Of a stretch of DNA of 64,000 bases, positions 45,487 to 56,444 are shown in pieces. The number at the start of each line of letters is the position of its first letter. The first letter of the stretch is position 1. The position numbers and the translations under genes were made by a program. Below the pieces are notes generated by a model. The model did not search any database, was not told where the DNA came from, and worked only from the letters and a program-made list of their open reading frames with translations. Source of the DNA: Mytilus californianus (lineage: Eukaryota > Mollusca > Bivalvia > Mytilida > Mytilidae); the NCBI RefSeq assembly GCF_021869535.1, contig NW_026262593.1, positions 73,412,822 through 73,476,821 on the forward strand. Direction: 5' to 3'.

Positions 45487-46140
45487 AAAGACTACCTGAA
45501 TGATCTAAAGTATTCTAAGTAATGTGATTTTTTTCTTTCAATTACATTTTTCTAAATCAAGAATATAGACTACTAGTATCCTTTTCAAACCAAATGATTA
45601 TGAAGAGCCTGTTGTTAGCAAGCTCTTATACCCCACATACTCATTAAATAAGTTACTAGTGACCTAGTTATTTCTGTTACTTGAAGCAAATTATATTTCT
45701 GTATATTTAGACAATAGTATAATATTGTTTTACTAGTTTTATTTCACCTTGAAGATTAGACAAATAGGGATACTCCTTCGATTTTTTATTTCATGTCAGT
45801 CAGGTCGCTTTATATGAAACTTGAAACCACTTCTCTGCCATATTGTTATTTTATAACAACTCTGCCCTTGACCATGTTGACCCATGTAATTGATATTCAT
45901 TCTTTAACCATATATCATAGTCAGTTAGTTTTTGATTTTGCACTCCCACACCACCTTTCATGTCTTTCAGGTCAAATGTCTGTCTCCATTTAAGTTAATG
46001 ACATTAAACACAATTTCAATAGTGATAATGCTGTTCTCGTGGGTCACCATATATTCAACTTGGGTAGCATTCCAGTTATTGAAATTTGTGTCACATTAGA
46101 ACAATGATCTAGATCTTTAGGAATGGATCTTATAATTTAA

Positions 46141-46375
46141 TATGGAGCCATAGTATGGGACCCCTACACGGTAACAAAAAAAAACAAACTTGAACGGATA
46201 CAATGTCAAGCGGCAAAATCTATCACCAGAGATTACAAGTCAAAAGAGGATGGACGGGATACGTCTCTAAAATGCTTGCTGAACTGGAACTACAGCAAGA
46301 TCTCCAGACAAGACGAACAAAGCGTTAAAAGTAAAAAGTAGTTGAGGGGCTGATTCCCGCTATTGAACCATACTG
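46141..46375 (+). pseudogene. Decayed non-LTR retrotransposon (LINE) RT fragment
   Basis: Frame one reads YGAIVWDPYTVTKKNKLERI followed by QCQAAKSITRDYKSKEDG. After a frameshift it continues as KMLAELELQQDLQTRR, then stops, then KVVEGLIPAIEP. This is the order of the region just after the RT domain of Jockey/RTE-type LINEs (Trp-Asp-Pro-Tyr, Lys-Leu-Glu-x-x-Gln-x-x-Ala-Ala, Asp-Tyr, the Met-Leu-x-x-Leu helix). Only about 235 bp are seen. It is non-functional. Confidence 0.75.
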
Positions 46376-46472
46376 TCATTCTATAATATCATTGCGTACC
46401 GGTAAGTATTTCTGTATTGGTCCATGTCTTGGGTGTATTGGTCTGAGGCGAAGCGGAAGGCCAATACTGCTG

Positions 46473-46855
46473 GCCGAGGACCAATAATAAGGCCAATACA
46501 GAAATACATGTAATAGTATCTTTATTAATTAACTACAGTGTTACAATATTTTTTTTATTTCATTTCACAAGAGATAAACATTTTTACCTTAAAGTGGAAC
46601 TATCCAAATCTCAGTTTCCTTTTATAAGATGCATATCTAATGATTCGTTGCCGTTTGACTGCTGACCGAGAACCAATAATAAGTCCAATACAGAAATACA
46701 CATAATAGTATCTTTATTAATTAACTACAGTGTTACAATATTTTTTTAATTTAATTTCACAAGAGATAAACATTTTTATCTTGAAGTGGAACTATCCAAA
46801 TCTCAGTTTCTTTTTATAAGATGCAATATCTAATGATTCGGTGCCGTTTGAAGTA
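46473..46855. repeat. Tandem duplication, about 192-bp period
   Basis: 'gtatctttattaattaacta' and 'aagagataaacattttta' are followed by 'gtggaactatccaaatctc' and recur 192 bp later with few differences. The outer 'gtattggtc' and 'ggccaatac' pieces are mirror-related. Confidence 0.85.
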
Positions 46856-47004
46856 TCTTCAGCCTTTTCCCATCTGATGAATTTTTCTACCCTTTCCAGT
46901 CACTATAAAGTGTTACAACTTTAATTTAGACACTACACATAAATAGTAATTGGAAAGGTACTGCCATTGCATGTGTAATGCAAATATATTTAAAAAAAAA
47001 ATGA

Positions 47005-47275
47005 TGTAAGAGTTGAAATTGATACAACTATCCCACTGACCAAAGAAGGAAGATTTGCACAATTACAGAATGCATATGCCTGGTTCGGGTTTAAAAATAA
47101 ACGACCATTTAAATACAAAACATGAGAAGCGACAGTAAACAGTAAAAATCGATTTGGACATGATGAAATTATGAGGTCGTCAAGAAATGAACTTTGTGAT
47201 AATTTACTCGTTCCCAAACCTGAAATAATCCCATCGTCTACTTTCAAAATGCTTTTTAAATGAATGGGACCGTCT
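47005..47275 (+). pseudogene. Unassigned decayed reading frame
   Basis: The plus strand reads VRVEIDTTIPLTKEGRFAQL, then QNAYAWFGFKNKRPFKYKT, a stop, then EATVNSKNRFGHDEIMRSSR and NELCDNLLVPKPEIIPSSTF, a stop. The composition is protein-like, but I recognise no family. An 85-codon antisense frame (46990-47247) overlaps it. It could be a remnant of a mobile element or of a host exon. Confidence 0.35.
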
Positions 47276-47929
47276 TAAACCTAAAATATACGTTTCAGCT
47301 TGTTTATGGTGAGTAAACCTACGTCTTACAAACATCTGTTTACTTTCAGTTTGAGTTTATCGTGACTTACGATCTAAAAACTAGAGACGTTCCGAAATCC
47401 TGTTTTGTAAACAAAGATTCATACGCACCGCGTGGGTATATCCGTATAACTAATTTCTGATTTTTATAATCTTCGTAAATCTGGATAAAGACCAGTTTCT
47501 ATCCAATGGATATCAAAATGATTCCGATTTTCACTTTTTTTAATGATTGTAAAGTTGAAATGGCATGAAAGGCTGACATTATTTAGGAGAACTATTTTGT
47601 CTAGCGATTGCTGATCATTGGAGGGTAAAAAGTCCAACACCATAACAAAACGGATCTATTTATCATGTATACATACCGATTGTTTACGATTGTAAGACAT
47701 GTGCATTAAAGTGAAAGCTCGAATAAATATGAAAATATAACAAAGAGATAGCTCCAAATACCATTTAATAACAAAAAACATATGGACAGGTCAAGATATC
47801 TTTTTGGTAAATAAAATAAAGTATGTAAATTGGTTCCTGTCCGACTACAACACTTTGTTCGAGTGTAGCATTATACAAGCAGATTCCAGTTAGTATGTAA
47901 AATAGTAAATATGAAACCGAGTGCGGTAG

Positions 47930-47975
47930 GCGGAGGCAATAATCGACTTCCGGTTCTAGTCAATGGTATCGGAAA
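47930..47975 (-). promoter_or_regulatory. Candidate promoter element with an ETS-type site
   Basis: The minus strand contains ACCGGAAGTCG near 47945-47958, an exact core for ETS factors, in a locally more GC-rich stretch. It lies 7.5 kb upstream of the first visible TTLL exon and in the right orientation. The link to that gene is speculative. Confidence 0.25.
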
Positions 47976-48284
47976 CATGCCGCTGATAGCGTCATTTTCC
48001 AAAAATCCATCAAAGGATGATGGAAATTAGGAATTTTATTTCCATCTGCATTCTTTTGATGGAAAATGAGACCTGTCAATTTTTTTTCCCATAAAAGATA
48101 TATTGCACTCTCTATCTGAAAGAAGACTTTTTTCAAATTGTTGCTACTATTGATACATGGAACAAAATAAAATATAAGCAGCAGACATGATGACACATCT
48201 TTTTTTCAAAACTGCAGATTTAAGGAGACATATATATATATATTTTTTTTTGGTCAAACAAAGAGACAATGTATAAACAATATA

Positions 48285-48560
48285 AAAATAAAAAGATGTG
48301 GTATGATTCCCAATGAGACAACTTTCCACCAGAGACCAATTAATGACGTAGAAGTTTACAACTATAGGTCACTGTACGGCCTTCAACAGTAAGCAAAACC
48401 CATACCACATAGTAAGATACAAAAGGCAAGGAAATAACAAATGTGAAACAATTCAATCGAAAAACTAACAACTTGATTTCGGTACAAAATAATAAACGAA
48501 AAACAAAAATGATCTACAGCAACTAAGGACAACCACTAAATTACAGGCTCCAAGACTACA
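48285..48560 (-). repeat. Dispersed repeat family C, inverted long copy
   Basis: 'aagatgtggtatgattccca', 'ggtcactgtacggccttcaa', 'caattcaatcgaaaaactaa' and 'actaaattacaggctccaag'. Confidence 0.78.
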
Positions 48561-48874
48561 TCATTGTTTTGTCCGAGTGGCAGACATTAAACAACATTAC
48601 TTTTGACAAAAGAGCAGACACAATGAAAAGAAATATAAAATTTCATTTTGTCTACTTTTAAAAAGACTCTTAATACCTTAATAGCCCTAATAAGTATATC
48701 TTGAATTTCTCAATTATTAAAATTCAATTAGTTCCATTTAAATGACAATGAATTTACACCAATCTTAACAAACTGCAATTTGCATGCATTTATTTGCTGT
48801 GAGGCATATTTCAATAGCAGTTGGAACATATTAAAATTTTAAACTATCGGATTATATACTAAATACTTAAGAGC

Positions 48875-49257
48875 CCTGTTAAGAGGGTTAGGATGGGGTT
48901 CACAGAATAGAGAATAATGGGCAAAAAGTTCAGAAAAAAGCGGGGAATAAAGAATAGAGAAAAATAAGGACAAAAAACAATAAAAAATAGAGAAAATAAA
49001 GCCAAGAAATTATAGAATAGAGAATAATGGACAAAAAGTTCAGAAAAAAAAGGGGGGATAAAGAATAGAGATAATAAGGCCAAAAAATAAAGAATAGAAA
49101 AATAAGGCCAAAAAAAATAAAGAATAGAGAAAATAATTTAAGGCAAAAAATAATAACAAATAGAGAATAATAAAGGCCAAAAAAAATAAAAAATAGAAAA
49201 AAATTGTCAACAAAAAAAGAATAAAGAAACGAAGTAACCCCCATCAAGGGCCTCTTG
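48875..49257 (+). repeat. Purine-rich family D array
   Basis: It starts 'ggttaggatggggttcacag' and repeats 'aagaatagagaaaataaggc' with 'caaaaaataa' many times. The mirror-image stretch lies at 49435-49690. The minus-strand Phe/Leu/Ser-rich frames (48859-49247) come from this low-complexity sequence. Confidence 0.8.
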
Positions 49258-49434
49258 TTTAAGGTGAATTAAAGTACAATATCAGGGTTTAAATTAAAAT
49301 GAGATTGATCACCTTGACATTTATCACCTATTTTTTTAAACAATTGAATCAATATATAGTACTTAGGTATGATAAAAATTGTCATTTGAACAATACTGAA
49401 AAAAAGTATTTGAAAAGATTGTACATGTACGAGG

Positions 49435-49690
49435 AGGGCCTTCATTTCTTTATTCTTTGATTTTTAGGTCATTTTTCTCAATTAATTTTTTTTTCCCATT
49501 TTTCTCTTTTATTTGTATTAAGCACCCTATTTTTCTCTATTCCTTTTTTGGCTTATTTTTCTCTGTTCATTATATTTTTGGTCCATTTTTTTCTGTTCTT
49601 TATATTTTTCTGCCTATTTTTCTGTAGTATTGCCTCATTAATCTCTATTCTGCAAACCCCATCCACAACCTTGTGTACTTAATTCAAAAT
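49435..49690 (-). repeat. Pyrimidine-rich family D array, inverted partner
   Basis: 'atttttctctgttcattata' and similar units end in 'attctgcaaaccccatccac', mirroring the start of the 48875 copy. Confidence 0.78.
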
Positions 49691-49796
49691 AAGAGATGTT
49701 TTTTATTTCTTTAAAACAATTTGATCTATAATCTAGATACAATGTACATGCATTTCCTATATTCAAATGCACTTAATTCGACAAGACTGCAAGCCA

Positions 49797-50440
49797 ACGA
49801 CATCTTAAACACAGCAACTCAAAGACAATCAACAAGACAGCAACCCAAATACATCTACAAGACAGCAATCCAAAGACATCTACAAGACAGCATCCAAAAG
49901 ACATTTACAAGACAGCAACCTAAAGACATCTACGAGACAGCATCCAAAAGACATCTACAAGACAGCAACCTAAAGACATCTACAAGACAGCAACCCAAAG
50001 ACATCAACAAGACAGAAACCCAAAGACAACTTCATGACAGCAACTCAAAGACATCAACATGACAGAAAGTCATAGACATCAACATGACAGCAACTCAAAG
50101 ACATCTACAAGACAGCAACCTAAAGACATCAACAAAACAGCAACCCAAAGATATCTACAAGACAGCAATTCAAAGAAATCTACAAGACAGCAACACAAAG
50201 ACATCTACAAGACAGCAACTCAAAGACATCTACAAGACAGCAACCCAAAGACATCAACAAGACAGCAACCTAAAGACATTAAAGAGATAGCAGACCAAAG
50301 ACATCTACAAGACAGCAACTCAAAGACATCAACAAGACAGCAACTCAAAGAAATCTACAAGACAGCAACCCAAAGACATCTACAAGACAGCAACTCAAAG
50401 ACATCTACAAGACAGCAATTCAAAAACATAACATGACAGC
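49797..50440. repeat. 25-bp minisatellite, block 1
   Basis: The unit is 'acatctacaagacagcaacc' plus 'caaag', about 25 copies. Because 25 is not a multiple of 3 and the unit lacks stops, all three plus frames stay open, giving frames at 49721-50062, 50059-50436 and 50084-50290 with the same Gln/Lys/Thr/Asp-rich period. They are not genes. Confidence 0.95.
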
Positions 50441-50947
50441 AACCCAAAGACACAAACAAAAGTGCACATGATGAAATGTTTTGCCAACTTTACTGTCATT
50501 TCATTGAAATTGTATGTTTTACTAGAGATACTTCATGGATCATCAAAATTAGGTCATGGTCAAATAAACCCAATGAATGACAGACAGACATGAACACCTT
50601 ACAATCATTTTATACACAAAGTGTATTTGACAGAATGCTTATAGTACATGGAAAACGAACCTAATCATGAGAGCGTAACATTGACTAATGAACCATGAAA
50701 ATGAAGGTCAAGGTCAGATGAACCTTGCCAGCTGGAGATGTACACTTTATAATCTTTCATAACACCAAACACATTTGATCTATTGTTTACAGTATGAAGA
50801 GAATTAGACCACATGACAAAAAGTTATCAATAGTAACGAATGTATTATGATCGTGAGAAAAAGATTGTTATGCCTTAGCAAAGTGTTCTCCTTCTTTATG
50901 TGAATAAGGAATTACATTGTGTGTACAAAATAAAATTGTTTGAACAA

Positions 50948-51070
50948 GATAAAATTGAGAATTGAAATGGGGAATGTATCAAAGAGACAACAACCTGATC
51001 AAAGAGCAGAAAATAGCCCAAGGCCATGAATGGATCTTCAACACAGCGAGAAAATCCCGCACCCGGAGTA
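50948..51070 (-). repeat. Dispersed repeat family H, inverted
   Basis: 'aaaattgagaattgaaatgg', 'ggaatgtatcaaagagacaa', 'gcgagaaaatcccgcacccg'. Confidence 0.82.
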
Positions 51071-51106
51071 TAGATTACATCATAATGTGTATTTCATGCT
51101 ATTGTA

Positions 51107-51268
51107 CTGTGGGTTAATTTATTTCCGTGGGTACCAATTTTCATGGATTGAGGAAAACTTGCACTTTCGTGGATATTTAATTTCGTGTTTTTGCCAAATA
51201 CTGCAAAAAGTAACCACGAAATCCACCTAAAATTAGAATCCAACAAATAATAATGAATACACAGTATT
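51107..51268. mobile_element. Palindromic MITE copy between the two minisatellite blocks
   Basis: 'actgtgggttaatttatttc', 'gtgggtaccaattttcatgg', 'ttaatttcgtgtttttgcca' and a final 'aataatgaatacacagta'. Confidence 0.75.
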
Positions 51269-51321
51269 TGTTCCTGTTATTCAATAGGTAGAACAGTGTC
51301 ATTGTGGTACAACAGACAAAA

Positions 51322-51740
51322 ACCAAAAGACATCTACAAGACAGCAACCAAAAGACATCAACAAGACAGCAACCCAAAGACATCTATAACACAGCAACCT
51401 AAAGACATCTTCAAGACAGCAACTCAAAGACAGCAACAAGACAGCAACCCAAAGACATCTATAACACAGCAACCTAAAGACATCTTCAAGACAGCAACCC
51501 AAAGACATCTATAACACAGCAACCCAAAGACATCTACAAGACAGCAACCCAAAGACATCTACAAGACAGCAACCCAAAGACATCTACAAGACAGCAACCC
51601 AAAGACATCAACAAGACAGCAACCTAAAAGACATCAACAAGACAGCACCTCAAAGACATCAACAAGACAGCAACCCAAAAACATCTATAACACAGCAACC
51701 CAAAGACATCTTCAAGACAGCAACTCAAAGACATGCTTTT
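51322..51740. repeat. 25-bp minisatellite, block 2
   Basis: Same unit as block 1 with variants 'acatctataacacagcaacc' and 'acatcttcaagacagcaact'. About 17 copies. Frames on both strands are open for the same arithmetic reason. Confidence 0.95.
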
Positions 51741-51769
51741 GTATATAAACATAAAATGGAGGATTCATT

Positions 51770-52430
51770 ATAATGAAGGTACAATAATATGGTCAATAAC
51801 ATAGGAGCGCAAACAATCCTACCAAGTTTGAGAGCTTTCTCACAAAGGTTCTCAGAGGAGCTGTGTTCATAAGGTTTCATTGTGGTAGGATAGAAAGTCA
51901 GTCCCAGAACTTCAAAAAATAAATGGGGAATGTGTCCATGGGACACCAGATGATGCCCCTGTTTGCATATAAAGTTATACATGGACATAACTCAAGAAGG
52001 GTAAAAGTGACGCTACCCAAATTTGTACTTGATCTGAGTTATGTGGTAATAAGCATATAAGTATTGTGTATAAGTTTCATAACATTTGGTTGAGGCAAAC
52101 TAAAGTTAGTGAACGGAAACGAAAAATGCAGCAACTTTTCCATTTGTAAAGGAGCATAACTCTAGAACGGTAAAAGTGACGGCACAGAAATTCAAACTTG
52201 ATCTGTGTTTTGTCGGAATAAGCATTGTGTATAAGTTTCATAACATTTGGTTGAGGCAAACTAAAGTTAGATAACGGAAACGAAAAATTCAGCAATTTTT
52301 CCATTTGTAAAGGGGCATAATGTAGAACGGTACAAGTGACGACGCCAAAATTCATACCGATGTATGGACGTACAGACGGACAAGGGTAAAACCTAATGCC
52401 CCCTCCGCTACGGCAGGGGAATAAAAAAGG
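51770..52430 (-). repeat. Family E repeat, inverted, with a mollusc-type end
   Basis: 'aagtttcataacatttggtt', 'gaggcaaactaaagttag' and 'ggtaaaagtgacg' are repeated about every 160-190 bp. The end 'tacagacggacaagggtaaa' and 'cgctacggcaggggaataaa' is a common tail. Confidence 0.78.
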
Positions 52431-52449
52431 GTCAAATCAAAATTAAAGT

Positions 52450-52850
52450 TTAATATGTTAAACTATGATATGATGGTGCAAACAATCCTAGCAAGTATGA
52501 AAGCTTTCTGTCAAAAGATGCCAGAGGAGTGGGGTTCACTAAGAGTCATTGTTTTAAAAAGATTCATAAATGGTCTCATAGGTTGCATAACTCCAGTAAA
52601 ATGGTCAAATCAAAATGACAGTATGTAACGATAATGGTCAGCTTTTACTGTATACATGATGAGTAACAATTCGACCAAGTATAAGACTTTTCTGTTAAAC
52701 GGTCTCAGAGGTGTTGAGTTCACAAAGTGTCATTGTTAAAATACTTAAAAAAAGAAATGGTCAAAGTTCAATAACTCCTTTAAAAATGGTCAAATAAAAA
52801 TGACAGTATAGAATGGTCAAGAGAATACGATGATAAATAATCCTACCAAA
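52450..52850. repeat. Diverged tandem repeat
   Basis: 'tggtcaaatcaaaat' or 'tggtcaaataaaaat' with 'gacagtat', then 'caatcctaccaa' and 'gctttctgt'-like blocks, recur at roughly 150-190 bp. Related blocks are at 51775-51890. Confidence 0.6.
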
Positions 52851-52857
52851 TATGCAA

Positions 52858-52990
52858 GCTGACTATTCGGTATGGGTTTTTCTCATGGTTGAAGCCGTTC
52901 TGTCGCCTATAATTGCTTACATCCACTTCATTTGAACTGTGGTGGATAGTTGTCTCATTGGCAATCATACCACATCTACTTATCTTTATA
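52858..52990 (+). repeat. Family C partial copy
   Basis: 'agctgactattcggtatggg', 'gttgaagccgttctgtcgcc', 'ggcaatcataccacatctac'. Confidence 0.72.
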
Positions 52991-52999
52991 TTACTTCTT

Positions 53000-53200
53000 T
53001 AATATATTAGGGTCTGGATAGGGGTTCTTCAATTCTGTATTTTTTAATTTTGAAGGCAATGTTTCTCTGTTCTATTTTTTTTTTGTTTTGCCCATTATTT
53101 TCTATTCTTTTTATCTTTTGGCCTCTTTTTCACTATTCTTTATTTTTTGGGCCCTGTTTTCTTTATTTTATGCCTCATTATTCTCTGTTCTGTAAACATT
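53000..53200 (-). repeat. Family D pyrimidine-rich copy
   Basis: 'ggtctggataggggttcttc', then 'tctattctttttatctttt' and 'attctctgttctgtaaac'. Confidence 0.6.
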
Positions 53201-53209
53201 TGATATAAA

Positions 53210-55260
53210 TTTCATAAAATCTGGCAGGAATTGTACATTTGAGAGCACTTACAAAAGTGGACTGACTAAACATAATAATTCTATTATGTCCCAGCAACGC
53301 ATCACACCGGGGAAAAACAAAGATTAAGCTTCAATTACTGGAATCTTGATTAAGGCATCTTTTGCAAGGTACCAGTGTAGCCAGGCCAATTGTAAATACA
53401 TGTCTCATAAAAAATGTGAGAAATGAGCTTTCGATTGTAGCTAACAAATAATCTGTTTTTGCTATCAAGTAGCCATTTTTTAACAATGCATGTACTGAAA
53501 GCTAAAAATTTTAATTAAATACATAAGTATTTTATAACACAAGGACAGGGGATTAAGGAGGCTGATCAATAGAGAATAGGGTGTACCCGAGAATTGTGCT
53601 GTATGCTACACCCATCCCCCTTTTTAAAATTTTGCAGCATTTCAAATTAAATTTAAGAACAGTAGGGTGTTCCATTAATTTACACAACATTTTATCTTCA
53701 AAGTAAAACTACCATTTAAACTTTGCAAATTCAAGAAACATGTCCAACTCCTCCCATCTTATCATACAAGTTTTTACATTTGTACACAACAAAGAAAGTT
53801 TCCCAAAAGATCAATAAATATATCTATAACAACCAATTTGTTTATATCTATTTGTTAATAACGCTTTTCCTCCAAACATCAAAGAGGAAACTAACAGGTG
53901 TAATTGGACACACCTGGATATGTCAGGTAAACCCATTCATTAATCAACTGGATACAAAAAGATGACCTTTAAAAACATTTTTCCTATAAATTCTTACCAT
54001 TTGATGTTTGCATTGTTCATGGAAATTTATCCTCAAATTATGGAAAATCATAACAAAACATTCCACTGTTTACATCCCAAAGTCAGGTTAGTTTCCATAT
54101 TTGGAAATTGACGATCTCCATTTCTTTAATAGATTGTCAATTTCAAGCTTTAGAAAAATATTTGTTTGGGAACCACACTGCTATTGGATACGAGCCTTTA
54201 CATGTCAAAGTTGAACTTATTGTGTTCAACGACGTTTTTAAAAACCTAGATCTCTGGTTAAATACCAAAGGATTCCGATAATATCAATTTTCACCTGGTT
54301 TTAAGGTGATCTAATAATAGATTTGAAAGAAAACACTTAACAATTAATGGATCATGGTTTTAAATCCTACAGATTTTAAATGAAACATGGTTACCCCACT
54401 GATGTGCCTCACTACTTATACCTCACAACTTAGTAACTGCTAATAATCGGTAATGAAATTAAACTACCTGCTAATCTCTCTAAGGCCAAGACTAATTAAT
54501 GAATGGTTAATTTTATTACATTCAGAAATTTCATTAGCTTTTTAAAGAAAAGATAAAACTAATAATTAATTTCTCGTTATTTTTAATTCATAGTTATAAA
54601 ATTATAGATGATTAAATTTATTCTTTTAATGAAATTGTATGAAAAAACTATTTGCCAGTTAATTATGTTAATGAAATAGCAATCTTATAGTTAAGGAAAG
54701 ATGAAATCATAATTTATTTCAAGCCATTTTGAATTTTAATTAGGAAAAAATAGTTCAATTTCATCAAATTGCAATACTAGCAAATACACAATAATCAAAT
54801 GACCAATCGTATTGAAAACTATCCTTTTCTAAATGTTTATCAGTTTTATTGACACATAAATATAGAAACACCCCCCTTTTTTCAAAACTCACTGGTATCA
54901 TAATGTTTTCATCAAGCATTGACTGTATGGTGACATTAAAGGTTCTGAAGTTCATTTAAAACATTTTTTTTTTTTATTTTAGAAATTGGTATATTGAAAA
55001 TAAGAAGTTCCTCAAAAATTCTAAAACATGCCCATTTGCAAAGTTTTCCTTATATATATTATGAAGTTATAAATATGAAGTTTTTTTATTTACTATTATC
55101 CTGCACTTGTCTATTATCTTTACTAACTATTAATATCATTAAATTATATAATTTTGTTCAAAAGATTTATCTCTAATATAATCAATTACCAGTACACAAT
55201 TGAATAAAAATAATGTCATATTAGTATGGTCAAAATCCATTCAATGTAGTGTAATGACCT
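53210..55260. other. AT-rich stretch without recognised gene
   Basis: Only short chance frames (53723-53965, 54764-54955, 54994-55176). No repeat family or domain was recognised on either strand. Confidence 0.45.
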
Positions 55261-55264
55261 TTCA

Positions 55265-55345
55265 CAGTTTTGTCCTTTGGTCTTTATGGATAGTTGTCTC
55301 ATTTGCATAACTCAATGTGTAATTATACCACGTTTCCTAATATTT
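55265..55345 (+). repeat. Family C end fragment
   Basis: 'ttatggatagttgtctcatt' and 'ttataccacgtttccta' only. Confidence 0.5.
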
Positions 55346-55639
55346 CAAAATTTCTTATTCAATTATACCTTATAAATGTTATACAAATCTTTCCATCAAA
55401 ATTAACTTTTTTCTGAAGAAAAAAAAAAGAAAATATTTCATGAATTACATATTTAAACTTATGATGTACAATTTTGTACATACATGCATGTATCTGGGTT
55501 TTTTTCAAACTTAAATTGTCTCCAATTTGCACGAGTTGTGGTTCTTGGATGGTTTGCTATATTATGGGAACTCTTGTAAATTTTTAACTTTTCTTGTAAA
55601 AGTATCCTTGTTATCTGCATTTATATTCGTAGTTATAAA

Positions 55640-56190
55640 TTTCATAAAAATTTAACAAGAAATGTTGGAGTGCTTACAATGCAATTTTCAATATAAATTT
55701 TATTGAAAAGGGACATAACTCCTTTAAAAATAACTGAGTGGCACTCATTTTTAATTTGTCAAAGACTTAATTGATGTAAACCTTTGATATGAAATATCAT
55801 CAAAATCTGAAGAAAAAAAATGTTACTGCTTCAGAGTGTTCGTTTACAACACAATTTTCTATAGAATTTACTTTTCCAAGGGACATAACTCATGAAAAAT
55901 AATTTATCAGCATTGCTTTTTTAACTTGTCCAAGACATTGCTGATATAAACATATGATATAAATTTCATAACAATCCTACAAGAAATGTTGGCTTTAGAA
56001 CGCTTTAAAATTGCAATGCAATTTTCCATATAATTAATATTTCCATGGAACAAACATCCTTATGAATAGTTGATCAGAACCCAGATTTCTGAAATCCACC
56101 AAGACAATGCCGATATAAAACTTTGATCAAATTTCAGAAAAATCTTGTAAGAATAGTACATGTGAGAGACCTTACAAGCCAAACTAACAC
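55640..56190. repeat. Diverged tandem repeat, about 170-bp period
   Basis: The 'gggacataactcc/t' block at 55707, 55881 and, altered, about 56047 is followed by 'gccgatataaa' or 'tgatataaacatatgatat' and 'aatcctacaagaaatgttgg'. Confidence 0.65.
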
Positions 56191-56212
56191 AGGGATGGTC
56201 ACTTGGTATTAC

Positions 56213-56440
56213 GATGTCCCCTGCACCTGTCTGTCAAGATGAAAGATAACTCTCCTATCCAGATAGGAAATAACTCTTCCATAAATTTGCTGGATCAAAA
56301 GGGGAAGGGCAATACCTTCAAAATAAAGTGGACCCAAGAAAGCACACAAACTTTTAACCTTTGAACCACTCAATTAATAAAAATTTATAATGGTTAAACC
56401 ATGATGATCATAATAAAACAGTTTGATAATAAAAACACAT
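56213..56440. repeat. Left flank duplication of the large minisatellite
   Basis: 'ccataaatttgctggatcaa', 'gacccaagaaa' and 'ctttgaaccactcaattaat', then 'ccatgatgatcataataaaa' and 'cagtttgataat', match 58600-58935 in the same order. The right copy is longer because of an extra about 140 bp. Confidence 0.82.
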
Positions 56441-56444
56441 CTCT

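Noticed and set aside
48859..49247. Two Phe/Leu-rich minus-strand frames resembling membrane proteins
   Set aside because: Low-complexity purine array; hydrophobicity follows from the TTT/TTC-rich complement.
49721..50436. Long Gln/Thr-rich open frames
   Set aside because: They are produced by a stop-free 25-bp minisatellite that is open in all three frames.
51299..51514. Cys/Leu-rich frame on the minus strand and Gln-rich frame on the plus strand
   Set aside because: Both come from the second minisatellite block.
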